From Hymenopellis radicata (lineage: Eukaryota; Basidiomycota; Agaricomycetes; Agaricales; Physalacriaceae): DNA of 64,000 nt. The stretch spans positions 1-64,000 of the forward strand of contig JADNRX010000021.1 in assembly GCA_015501595.1 (NCBI GenBank), given 5' to 3'. The notes under the pieces are model-generated. The model was not told the origin of the DNA, did no database searches, and was given only the letters and a program-made list of their open reading frames with translations. Shown here piece after piece: positions 10,430-21,106 of the stretch (position 1 is its first letter; each line of letters opens with the position of its first letter). The position numbers and the translations under genes were made by a program.

Positions 10430-11997
10430 ATGTCCTCCTTGCACCACTTCTTCTTCGTGTTCCTTTGTCTTTGTACCCGCCTCGTCACGGCCGCGCGCGT
10501 CAACCGCACCATCGATGACACAAACGGTGACTCGGCAACAGGCCAGGTGCCCATATATCGCCCGTCGGCGCCTGGGACGGCGTGGACTGCTCGACGTGCT
10601 CCATAAAGCCCTCCACGTCCGAAGCGTTCGATGGTACTTGGACGGCGGCTACCTACAACTCGGGCTCGGTTCTTCCAACATTTATTTTTCTTTTGAGGGT
10701 GCGTTACCTTCTTTACACAGTGCTTTCGTTTACCGTATACATACAGGCGTTGCGCTGTATATTTATTTCATCCTTGCCAACGACCAGGGAAGCGGCATCA
10801 CCACGCGAACGGAATGTAATTTTACGCTGGACGACATGCACGCCGGTTTCTTCAATCACACTCCCTCCAGCAGTACCGCTTTGGAGTACAATGCGCTTGC
10901 GTTCTCGGTGACGGGGCTCGAGCAGAAGGCGCATAGCATGGTCATTAGCACATCAGGCGTTAGCTATAACGTTTGGGTCAACTTTGACTATGCGAACTAC
11001 GTGTACGTTATATCTCCGCGTTTAACGGAATCATACTTACGGTCCTTTAGATATGACGAAGACGCGGCCACGGCCTCTGGCACAGCAACCTCTACCTCTC
11101 CTCCTCATCTACTACATCTTCCTCCGACAGCTCATCCACATCCGGATCCGGTGAATCAACTGGCGCTATCGTTGGAGGCGTAGTCGGCGGACTCGTCGCC
11201 CTCGCTGCACTTGGGCTCGCCGTCTTCTTCTTCCTCAAGCGGCGCCATCGAACCCATATCCCCAGCCATGACATTGACGACGACGACGGTCAGCCCCTAT
11301 GTCTATGATTACAGACCGTTATGGCCACCCACAATCACTCGCAGTCCCTCTCCCGCTCGCCAGCGCCTCGGACTACAACCGTGACCCCGCTCACACGGAA
11401 TACAACCCTTTCAACACCTCCTATGCCGACCACGACAGGTCCTCGTCGTATATACCCCGAGACGTCGTATCCTCCTTACCAAGTGGCGCCATCGTGATGT
11501 CCGCCGCCGCAGCACCAGGACCACTATCGATCCGTCGTCTCCCACGAAGTGTCTCCCAGCCGGCGCAGCAGCTCCCGCATCCTCCATACACTCCGACCGC
11601 ACAGGCAGCTCCGTAGACCAGACTGATTTGCGGCGTACGCGGCAACAGGCACTGCAGGCGCAGATGCGCGCGATACAGAACGAGATAGCGGGACGATCAC
11701 GCGGTGTAGTAGTGAGAGGCGGGACGAGGAGATGGACGATCTGAAGGCGCAGGTAGCGGCGATGCGGGAGCAGATGAAGACGCTGCAGACGCAGCTGCAG
11801 AGTCCGTGGGCGCAGGGGTTGTCGGATGAGCCGCCGCCGGGGTATACGCAAGCGGAAGGTGGGTTGTCTGGCGCCACTAGCATCAAGGAGGAAGCGCTAG
11901 ACTATGGCTGTAGGTGTTGTAGCATTAGTAGTTCGGTTAGGCATCGGACGCGTTATTTATATGATAGTTTGCCACCGAAGCCTTCCAGTGTTAGTTA
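10430..11997 (+). pseudogene. Frame-broken single-pass membrane protein, full-length copy
   Basis: This belongs to an Agaricomycete family with a signal peptide, a ~170-residue extracellular domain, a Ser/Thr-rich stalk, one membrane helix and a cytoplasmic tail. Seen in order: a hydrophobic leader from the ATG at 10430; ARVNRTIDDTNGDSATGQ; CSTCSIKPS; IYFILANDQGSGITTRTECN; the stalk; a helix from about 11160 (GAIVGGVVGGLVALAALGL then FFFLKRR); and a tail with a coiled-coil-like segment (RDEEMDDLKAQ) and SDEPPPGY. The pieces lie in all three frames: breaks are near 10558, 10670, 11095, 11300, 11325 and 11700. A short intron fits at about 10697-10745. Function is unknown; the architecture suggests a cell-surface sensor. 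A second, truncated copy lies at 13926-14678. Confidence 0.75.
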
Positions 11998-12357
11998 AAG
12001 TTCTTGACATAGCCACCTCGAAAAAGGCAGGCATAATAGTGCCTTCACGTTGGCGGTTCCTCGTCCAGGACCCAATGGAGCTCGTGGATAAGGGATGACG
12101 GCGAACGCTGTCTGATCGTTTATTCACACTGATAGGTAGCAGCTGATTGACACAGACAAGTGAAGCTAGGATTCCAGGCAGGTCTATAAATACCGTCTAT
12201 TACAGTAGGCTCTGTCGACGCAGAGCAGGGCCTGATATACATGTCCCTACAATTATATACAACACTGTGGGTTTCTATAGTACAGATAGCTAATGTGGAA
12301 ACTCAAGAGTCAATATTCAATAAAGAGAAAGAGTAGGGGACTCTAATTCGCAACACG

Positions 12358-13554
12358 TTACTGCTGTGTGATGCCCAGGTCCACGAGCTTGTACCTCTTC
12401 AAGCCGATGTGAGCATCGACGTAGCTAAGCGCGAACGCGATGAACGCCTTTCTCGCCTCCTCGGTCTTCATCGCGGCGACCCCGTGCTCGTACGCCCTCG
12501 CCGTCTTGTCGGCGAGCTCTTCTAGCACCTGGAACTTGGGCAAGTTCTGGACCTGGGCGAGGTACGTCACCATGTTGTCCTCGCCGGCAACCTCCTCCTT
12601 GTAGAACGACAGCAGGTCGTTGTTGAAGTTGATGTAGTCGCATATCATGGGGATGCCGTCCTTGTACGCGGTGAAGGGGATGGAAGGTGGGAAGATAAAC
12701 ATGCCGTAAGGCTCTGGGATGCCAGTGAGATTTCGGAGGTAATAGCAATACTCTTCGGAGGGACTCGAGGTAACACCCTGAAATGAAGCGTAGCGTGCCC
12801 CAGACAATGATGTCCGCCGCCGTGGGGTGGAAGTACTGGTCACACTTGAGTAGGTGTGTCTCCAGATTCTGAAGCACGGGGATCTTCTGGGGTTCCTTTG
12901 ATCGGAATCGCTGATATAAAGTGATTGAGTATGAGACTACATCATTCGTTGATACAAGTTTAGAAGAAGTGGACGCACGCGGATAAATTCCGAGACGCCT
13001 TGCAGAATCTCCGCGTCCTTCGTGCATAGGTCGTCAATGACGACAAGGAGGGATGTGAAAAGGGCGATGTATAAGAGGGTCTTGACATCGGTGAGATGAC
13101 GGTACGAGGCGCTGGTGATGCTTGCACCGTCGATGAGGGCAGAATGCATTGCAATTGAGGCGACCTCCCATCCGTATGACCTGGCTTCCGCGAACACTAG
13201 GTCCTCGAAGGCTTGGTTGTGTACGAGTGGCACAGGACTGAAGCCACAGCGACTCAGGTATTTGAGTAGGATGTCGCGAGTCCTGTCGCGAAGTTTCCTC
13301 TCAGTCGAGACGTCCTTAAGAAAAGAGCGGGATTAGATCATGGAGCGCTGCATAGAGGCTAGAAATGTACCTCTACGGGTAGTCCATTGGGTCTTAATCT
13401 TCTGCGACGCCATGCTCCAGATACTCTCCCAAGTAACATCATTGTCGCTTGAGGAAGTATCTTTACCCTTCGTTCTACCTGCAGCCTCAAAGTCCTCAAA
13501 GTGGGGCGAGAAGATAGAGGCATTGCGCGAACGTCCGTCCTTGTGGTAGTCATG
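12358..13554 (-). pseudogene. TRI5-like sesquiterpene synthase, probably frame-broken
   Basis: Class I terpene cyclases convert farnesyl diphosphate to sesquiterpenes. The protein carries the Asp-rich site VVIDDLCTKD and the NSE-type site NDLLSFYKEE, spaced as in trichodiene-synthase-like enzymes, and ends KRYKLVDLGI. Two introns fit (about 13318-13370 and 12911-12979). Two problems were seen. The upstream exon (frame with SIFSPHFEDFEAA) has no in-frame ATG; an ATG at 13554 is in another frame. A one-base shift near 12758-12766 also separates GCYLE from SEEYCYYLRNLTG. If these are sequence errors the gene is complete at roughly 380 aa. It is flanked on both sides by copies of the same membrane-protein gene. 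Product unknown. Confidence 0.75.
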
Positions 13555-13737
13555 GCTCGGAGGGAGACAGGGAGGGAGGGAGGATCAGAAATGGATCGTG
13601 ATAAGACGTGGTTTAAAAACAAACAGAGCGTGAAAAATGGAGAAAGGAAATGTGATGCGCATAACCATGTGTGGACGGCCGGCCCCACCATCCTACATTC
13701 CAGTATGGAATGAACACAATGCATCCCCACCCAAAAA

Positions 13738-13922
13738 ATGGATATGGAGAACCAATACTTAGAAATCACCGAGCATGGACAGGTAACGGACCACCACTGC
13801 AGGGATATAAAAGGACTCGGAATGGACACCCGTTCTTGCTTCCTTTCCTCTCCTTCCGCCACTTGTTATGTCTTCAGCTGGGTATCGACGCTGGTCGGCG
13901 GGACCCGATCCGACCAGTCGAC
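13738..13922 (+). repeat. Dispersed repeat copy A (TATA-containing)
   Basis: This segment closely matches 15771-15940: shared blocks include TGGATATGGAGA, AAATCACCGAG, TATAAAAG (13806-13813) followed by CTCGGAATGGACA, the pyrimidine tract CTTCCTTTCCTCTCCTTCCG and the end ATCCGACCAGTC. It looks like a core promoter: TATA box, about 40 bp of CT-rich leader, then ATGTCTTCAGC at 13868. It abuts the truncated membrane-protein copy, so it may be a borrowed promoter or simply a breakpoint. Confidence 0.75.
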
Positions 13923-13925
13923 TGG

Positions 13926-14678
13926 TGACTAGCACATCAGGCGTCAGCTATAATGTTTTCGCCGACTTTGACTATGCGAGCTATACGTACGTTAACCTCC
14001 GCGTTTAGTATGGTCGTTTGATGGTCGTTTAGATATGACGAAGACGCGACCGCCTCTGGCACAGCCACATCTACCTGGACCTCCTCCTCATCTTCATCTT
14101 CCTCCGACAGTTCATCCACATCCGGGTCCGGTTCATCAACTGGTGCCATCATTGGCGTAGTCGGCGGACTCTTCGCCCTCGCTGCGCTTGGGCTCGCCGT
14201 CTTCTTCTTCCTGAAGCGGCGCCGTCGAACACGTACCCTCAGCCATGATGATGATGACGCCGACGGTCGGCCGCCTATGTCTCGTTATGGCCACCACAAT
14301 CACTCGCAGTCCGTCTTACCAAGTCGCGCAATCGTGATGTCCGCCGCTGCCGCCGCATCCCACGAAGGTCTCCCAGCCGCTCCGGCATCCTCCATACACT
14401 CGGACAGCGCCGTAGACCAGACCGACTTGCGGCGTACGCGGCAACAGGCATTGCAGGCGCAGATGCGGATGATACAGAACGAGATAGCAGGTAGTAGTAG
14501 TGAGAGGAGGGACGAGGAGATGGACGACCTCAAGGCGCAGATCGCGGCGATGCGGGAACAGATGAAGACGCTACAGCAGAGTCCGTTGGCGCAGGGGTTG
14601 TCGGATGAGCCCCCGCCGGGGTATACGCCTGTGGAAGGTGGGTTTGTCGCGCCACCAGCATTAGGGAAGAAGAGATAG
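13926..14678 (+). pseudogene. 5'-truncated copy of the membrane-protein gene
   Basis: Homology to the copy at 10430-11997 starts abruptly at the equivalent of position ~10943 (ATTAGCACATCAGGCGT versus ACTAGCACATCAGGCGT) and continues to the end. The signal peptide and most of the extracellular domain are missing. What remains is the end of the ectodomain, an intron (about 13988-14032), a Ser-rich stalk, a membrane helix from ~14145 (ALAALGLAVFFFLKRR) and a tail ending PPALGKKR. Unlike the first copy the remaining frame is continuous. Without an N-terminus it would not reach the surface unless repeat A supplies a start. Not obviously functional. Confidence 0.75.
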
Positions 14679-15264
14679 ACGACGGACTGATTTCATGATG
14701 GACTCGTATTGTAGATCAGACGTGTTATTTATTTGGTTTGGACACTCGAGAAAAGGCAGGCATAATAGCTCCGACTTGACGCAGGACTAAAGAACAAGAT
14801 GCCATCTGCTTACACCAGTAGTTCTAACATTCTCTTCATCATTTCGTACGGAAATATCAATACAGTAAGTAGTGGTAGCAGGAAACAATAATGATACAAT
14901 AATGATAGCAATAGCGATAGCGAGAAGAAAGCATAGACGACAGCATAGCGACATAAAAGCATAGTGTGTGGGGTATAATTTTGAGTGCGAGTGGGTATAA
15001 GTGAAGTGCGTGAGTATCAATGCAAACAGACGAGATCATAGTTTGTGTCTCCACGCGGCAATGGGTGCAGCATGCGGCTTATGAGGTGCGGCGAGCGGCA
15101 CGACGCGACGTCAGAGCGACACAATGCAGGCATTGACGCGACGTCTTGTCCGCGGCGCTGGCGGAGGGGAGGGCAGGATTACGACCGGCGTATCCACATC
15201 CCTCTGGCCTGTAAAGGCGGGACCACACTTGGTGGGCAAAAGAACGAAAACTCCTTGTTCCCTA
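14679..15264. other. Intergenic
   Basis: No supported gene. The left end holds the 3' flank of the truncated membrane-protein copy (a trailer AAAAGGCAGGCATAATAG is shared with about 12021-12040 behind the first copy). An AT-rich stretch of ATGATA/AGCGATA-type short repeats lies at about 14885-14945. Confidence 0.5.
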
Positions 15265-18024
15265 TCACACACCATCCACCCCGAAAGTCAGATCGAAGCC
15301 CATACTCCCTAGATCCAAGCCCTCATAGTTTGAAACTCCAGGATTGTGGGTCCCCGAAATCGAAGGGAGCTTCATCAGATGTCGGGATGGAGATGAACAG
15401 GTCGGAGCTGGATAACGACGATAGGTCCTTGCCTGTGGATGACTCGGGCGGAATAAACCAGCGAAAAGGTCAATGTTGAGATTTTGGGCGTTAAGAAACT
15501 CAGGGAATGCAACATCCGGGAGTGTAGGAACGTTAAGCTCGAAAGGCTTCGGTATTCCTCCATATTCCGTAGGTTGCATCAGGTTCGAGAAATCGAACGA
15601 AGGGAGGTCGAGGTGTTCTGCGGAATCAGGTGTCGATGCTACACGGAGTGGTCAATTAGTATCGTCGTCAACGGGATGGAATGGAGAGGAACAATAGAAA
15701 AATATGAAATGCAATGGTCCCAACCACGATCAAGACCATCATCATCCATCCCATATCACAATGATAAAAATTGGATATGGAGAGACAATAGAAATCACCG
15801 AGAATGGACAGATAAAGGACCACACGATGATATAAAAGCACTCGGAATGGACATCCGTTGCTTCCTTTCCTCTCCTTCCGCCACTTGTCAGTCTTCAGCC
15901 GACATCGGCGCTGGTCGCGGACCCCATCCGACCAGTCAACGACGACAAGACAGTAAGTGGACACAAACCAAGAGATCCAGTAACCCATGAGAAGCTCGGA
16001 AAACAAGACTGCGCCACAAAGCCCAAGAACTCGAAAAAAAACAAAACCAAAAAGGTACTCACGTCCAACACTGCTGCCCCTCTCCGAATCGCTATCATCA
16101 TCCACAAGCGAAGGCATCGGCATTGCATCGTAGCTAAAGGCCTTCAAAGTCACCGGTGCGTCCCACGTCGAGGTCGGCGTCTGGATCTTGAACCAATTCT
16201 CAAGATCTGGCGGCGTCGACAATGACATCGTTGGTAGCGAACAATGTCGCTTAGCGGGTGGCGGCGGCGTCGAGTCCCCATCGTCTTCGGATTCTGGAGA
16301 CTCCGAACGACCACGTTTCTTGTTTTGAGGTTGAGGTGCAGAGACCACGCGGGCACGGGGTATTTGTCGGGCCTCCTCCTCGCCGTCATAGTCCTCGTCT
16401 TCCACAAACTTCCTCTTGAGACCTCTCTCTTCCTCTCTCTGCGCTTTCCTCAACGCCTCTCCTTGTTTCTCAAGCTCTCGTCCTCTTCCTCTCCCACTCG
16501 TGCTTGCCAGACCACTTCACGCCCTCCTTGATCGCCTTGCCAACATCACTACCGTCACCCTCCCTCCCTGTCATCCTGTCGTACATGCCTTTCAAGTCGT
16601 CATGCAAGATGGCCAGTTGAACATCCAGCCCACGCATTGTGCCGCTGATGCCCTCAACACCCATGTAGATGTCATAATCCTTGAGCGAAGGAAGTTCGGA
16701 GTGTGTGTACCGCCAATACCCATCCAGCCACGCGAGCATCTCGTTGGTGCTCCATTGCGTTGGGGGAAGTACGTTTTCGGATTCCGTTCCATCCCAACTT
16801 TGAGCGTAAATTGCTGAGGTAGGCGTTTATGTCTTTCTCGGACGTAGCAGTCGAGAGAGCAATTTCGGATATGAGAGTTTTGGAGGGGTATAGGATTATA
16901 GGGCTTTTCAGCGATGCTGGTGAGGAGTGGTCGGATGTATGCGGGTGCTACGGAGGACACTTTGTGGGTTCCTTGGCTCGACGGGGAAGAAAACTCGGAA
17001 TGGGAACCTAAGTCTACCATTTTTGAGCAGGACAGTGGTGTTGCAGGCGCAGTGTTCGGTAGGGGCGGTACTTCTTCTGCTTCAACGACAACGACAGTAG
17101 TTGTTGAGTCTATGCGGATGAAGGATCAATATATGGCTCCTCTCAAAAGACCAAAACAAACAGACCTATTGCTTCGGAGGAAGCACGTCCTGATTCTCTG
17201 ATAAAACGAAGCTCTACGCCTTGAAACATATCAGTTCAGCACGCACATACACGAATGGTAGGGGCATACCATTATCTTCAACAGCGGCGCTCTGAGTGCC
17301 TAAATTAAAGCTATTAACGACGTGCAATCGAGGACGAAACAAGGCAAAACGGACCACCAGGAAGATCGGGTAGCGGCGAAGCACTTCTCTGAGATTTATC
17401 GTCCTCAGTCCTCGCGCGGGACGGCAATCCTGGTGGGACATCCTCCTTGTTCGAAGGGGTCTTGAGTGGCAACGGCATAGAAGGAGGCGATGGGGAGATC
17501 GTCTCATGAGAGTTATGTCGTCGTGGCCTAAGAGGCGTTATTGGCATTGCATTCTTCGTGTCCGCCGTATGGGCGGGCTGCTCTGCGTTATCCACGAGCT
17601 GGAAAGATGGTACCCGGGGAGAAGCAGCGGGGGATAGAGAATGCCTAGGCGTCAACGGGTCCGACCAGGAGGAGTCGGTGGGAGAGGACTCGCGGGAAGG
17701 AGAGGCGGACGGCGCTTTGACCGAGGGTGACGCAGGACGTTGTGATATAATTTCTGCTTTAACCGTTCCCTGCTTCTCGACGAGAAGGTCCGCCACCTCG
17801 TCTTCCGCAACAGACAACTGCATAAGACTTCGAGTCATCACATCCATGGCGTCAGCGATCCTATACTGTAGATCAGTGGATTCATCCAGCTTCCCTACTG
17901 TATCTGTATAAAGCGAGTGCCATTGGGAGGCGAAATCGTGGACACCTGAACTGCTGGGGGGTTCGTGTGCGATATGAAGAAATGATTCGAAGGCCGAAAT
18001 GAGACGCGTCTCTATACCAGCCAT
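15265..18024 (-). CDS. HD1-class homeodomain mating-type protein (frame breaks present)
   Basis: HD1 proteins dimerise with an HD2 partner from the other mate to control dikaryon development. Exons read in order: 17358-18024 (N-terminal helical domain MAGIETRLISAFESFLHIA, then a Ser/Pro-rich region), 17270-17299, 16063-17109 (homeodomain and basic segment) and 15265-15638. The first two joins are in phase. The homeodomain runs from AYIRPLLTSIAEKPYNP through DINAYLSNLRSKLGWNGIRK, keeping Asn and Arg of the recognition helix but with Tyr-Leu where Trp-Phe is usual. Then come LAWLDGYW, acidic/basic tracts, KKRGR and PAKRH (likely nuclear signals). Frame shifts are needed near 16890, 16770, 16480 and 15450; the last may instead be the true C-terminus (alternative stop 15323). 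Divergent from HD2, as in matA loci. Confidence 0.75.
15639..16062 (-). other. Unusually long HD1 intron
   Basis: The donor GTGAGT at 16062 and acceptor GTGTAG at 15639 join flanking coding sequence in phase. At 424 nt it is about eight times longer than typical introns here. It contains repeat copy B, which suggests growth by insertion. Confidence 0.6.
15771..15940 (+). repeat. Dispersed repeat copy B inside HD1 intron
   Basis: Matches 13738-13922 in the same orientation, including TATAAAAG at 15831-15838, the CTTCCTTTCCTCTCCTTCCG tract and ATCCGACCAGTC. The ATG present in copy A is lost here (CAGTCTTCAGC). Being antisense to HD1 and carrying a TATA box, it could drive an antisense transcript; that is speculation. 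Confidence 0.75.
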
Positions 18025-18221
18025 ACCGAGTGCAGTAGGTGGAGGTTTGGAAGGGAGTCAAGGCGGTAATATATCAGGCTGTGCCGCGACGTGCCGTAGT
18101 ATCTGTTGTCAAATATAGCCAAACAAGTCTTGTCCATTGTTCTTCGGAGTCCCAAATATCCTGTCAAGGCAAGGCAAGGCATTGTTCTCCAGAACGATCA
18201 CTTCACTTTCTCCCGTACAGG
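18025..18221. promoter_or_regulatory. Bidirectional HD1/HD2 promoter region
   Basis: Only 197 bp separate the start codons of the divergent homeodomain genes, so both promoters must lie here or overlap the 5' ends. This head-to-head layout is the conserved one for Agaricomycete HD pairs. I did not identify a TATA box. A short GGCAAGGCAAGGCA repeat is at about 18168-18181. Confidence 0.7.
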
Positions 18222-20247
18222 ATGTCGGATATCCAGCGTTACCAGCGCATTAGCCAAATTTCTTCGTTATTCAAGCAAGCCCTTACGTCCGCTCGACCCT
18301 CGAAATCAGGACCTTCACCGACACCACCACCGTCATACGTTCTTACCCTGGAGTTGCCGCACGATGTCCAAGCTGAACTTGACGATATGTCAGTCTTGCC
18401 AGAGCTGCGTACAGTTCTCGTTCGGTCCATACAGGAACTACGAGAAGGGTATCAACGAGCCTTCGATAATGCGCGGAAATCATTTGCGACAGACTTGCTG
18501 TCTCTCAACATACCGGAGAGGTTTGCGGAGATGTTGCAAAAAAGATTTGTCCAGCAGGCCCTACCTGGTGTCATGGAACAACATTACAAGACCAAAGAGG
18601 AAATAGCGCGCTCGATACAAGCCGCCTCAACCATAGCAAGCACATCCTCCAAGCCATTTAACAATGTACGTTCTTCCTTGGTCCTTGATCCTTGTCCTAC
18701 GCTGACCTATTTCCCGCCTCAGGCATTCATTCCCATTCTGACTACATACTTCCTCTGGAACCCATTCCCTCCCGCTTCCGACAAACGCATACTTGCTGAG
18801 AAGGGTCTCATGTCTGAACGACAGATTGATGTTTGGGTAAGCGTGCATTCAGCTTTGATTTCACACCTCGTATTAGGCGCACGATACTAATCCTCTTTTT
18901 TCTAGTTTCAAAACCGCCGCGCTGTTGTTCGCAAGCAAACTGGCGTCAATCTTCAAAAGACTCATTACAAAGACAAATCCTCACAGGGTGTCCCTGCCGA
19001 CCTCCTCAAACAAATTAACGAATTCACCTCCCACGTCCCGCTGAAGGGGTACTATGGCATCGGATTATCTCCAGACGAAACTGCAACTGGGCTAGAGAAG
19101 AAGCGGAAGGAAGTCGAGGAGAAGAAGTGGGGATGGGCTACGGGGTGGGGGAGCTTTGGCCTGTCGGGACTTTGGGAGAGAGGCAAGGTCGTCGGGCGAA
19201 CTGTCATCGAGAGGGAGAACGCCGATATTGTAAAGCGGGGCACTCCAGTTGACCTCCTCGCATTAAAAACACCTCTTCAATCGCAGACCATGGAGGAGTG
19301 GGCGGCTCAACGGAAAGCGGGGAAATCACGTTTGACTTTTCCGCGTTGAAGGCACCCTATTCGCAGCGAACAATTATCCGGCCCACTCCACCGCCACCTG
19401 CGCATGTCCCAAAGTCGCCTGTGCCGACGAGGAAAGACGCGAAAGCCAGTGTGCGCCTCATCACCGAAATGTTCACCGATCCCGGCCACATCCATTTTGG
19501 GGACCTCGGTCAGAAGGTGTATGGAGAGTCCGCGGGGGATGACGAAGAGCGTGAACGCTCTGGTGCAGCGACGCTTGCGTTGACAATGGACGTGCGGTGG
19601 TACGTGAGGGGACAGCGTGGCGCGTGGCAGACGGCACTGGAGTATAAGAGAGGAGAAGGAGCTCGGAGGAAGGCGGAGGAGGAGAGGGAGAGGAGAAGCA
19701 AGCGAAGAAGGAGAAACGGAGGCAGAAGGAGAAGGAGAAAAAGAAGAGGCTTGGGGAGAAGCGGACACCGACGGCTGCGCCGCGGTACGAGCCGTATCCT
19801 GCCCAAGCTCAATCACACGTCAAGCCGCCTGCTCCGTCGAGATCGTCACTTCGTTCGCACGCGTCTTCATCGTCCATCTCATCTACTTCCTCCCGCACGC
19901 CCTCGCTTACATCCAACTCATCCGCATCGTCCGAAGACGACGATGATATGGAGAGTCTTTTCGGTGGTCCGGAGCCTCGAGCCCAAGCGCAACAGCCCAA
20001 CGTCAAGTTGGCTGTTGAGGGCTTCAGCATCGCTGGACACGACGCTTACGGTTCAATCGGCATGCCGAACATGGGATATCACATTCCTATGAACGTCAAC
20101 GTCGGTATGCCGATGGATATAGGCATGGGATACGGCATGGATATGAACATGACTATGGGTATGGGGATGAACATGCCCATGAACATGGGCTATGGGATGC
20201 CCAGCATGAACTGGGGTCTGCTGCCACAGATGGGGAACATGTTCTAG
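18222..20247 (+). CDS. HD2-class homeodomain mating-type protein (frame breaks present)
   Basis: Partner class to HD1 in the matA transcription factor. Exons 18222-18665, 18723-18836 and 18906-20247. The N-terminal ~140 residues are helical (dimerisation). The homeodomain covers about residues 138-197: FIPILTTYFLWNPFPP, RILAEKGLMSERQIDV, then WFQNRRAVVRK with the invariant Trp, Phe, Asn and Arg. Later come a KEKRRQKEKEKKRLGEK basic run (nuclear signal), Ser-rich stretches, acidic SSEDDDDMES and a Met/Gly-rich tail ending GLLPQMGNMF. Frame shifts equivalent to one missing base are needed near 19318 (within AAAGCGGGGAAAT) and near 19700 (GAAGCAAGCGAAG). Without correction the protein stops shortly after the homeodomain, at about residue 330. 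Both sites sit at homopolymers, so sequence error is plausible. Confidence 0.8.
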
Positions 20248-21106
20248 ACGCCGAGAGAGGATACTCGCTTCTCTGTTACTTGGCCTCGCTGCCGCTTTAT
20301 ATCCGCCTCGAGCTCGAGGAAGGTCGTCCGTTCAGTGGCGCATCGCATTCCCGCTGATGCCTCGTTGTGCTGCCATGTCATACGCTGGACATCATCTGAT
20401 GGCCCAATACAAAGCCTATTAGCCCCAACGACTCACAACCGCTAATGTGGCGCTCATTGCCGTCACTATATCGGTACAAAATCGCTTTTAATTGCTGTTT
20501 CACTTGCCACATATGTTCCCGTCATTGCTATTGTTGTTTCTTGTTATCATTGTATTGCTTTCTCGTCACATCTGCTACTGCTACTCATGGTTTTCTTGTT
20601 ATCGCTGCATTGCTTTCTCGTCCTACTGTATCTATGTTTATTATTATCTATGTGTTTTCATCGCTTGCTTTACTTGTATCGTATCTCTAGATCTCCATTT
20701 GCTATCGAACGTTTTTCGTGCCTCTTCGACGATGTCAAGTATGAAGTGTACTTATGTTGCGGCATAAGTCTTTTTCAGAAACCGGTCGACAAGCTGTAAG
20801 TGGTTGATGTTTTGATCGTGTATAAGCCAGCCTCGTTAGACGGCGGAAACAAAGACGCGGCGTGACGCTGCACCTCTCATCACATGATTTGGTAGTGACG
20901 CCACGACGGCGCCTCTTATATACGACCAGCGCCTTGAAGATTATGTACCAGATGTTGAATATACTATTCGTGTCTATTATGTATGTAATGCAAAGTACTT
21001 GTGACAATCCGATGTTTAATGGTAGTATAACAAGCTAGAGCGTCACAAGAAAAAGTCCAAGTCCAGATGCCACCAACCACCACAATAATCACTTATAGTC
21101 CTTTCT
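20248..21106. other. Intergenic, pyrimidine-rich
   Basis: No supported gene. From 20450 to 20690 the plus strand is strikingly T/C-rich, with repeated TTGCTTTCTCGTC and CTGCTACTGCTAC-like units. Convergent 3' ends of HD2 and the GT2 gene flank the segment. Confidence 0.5.
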
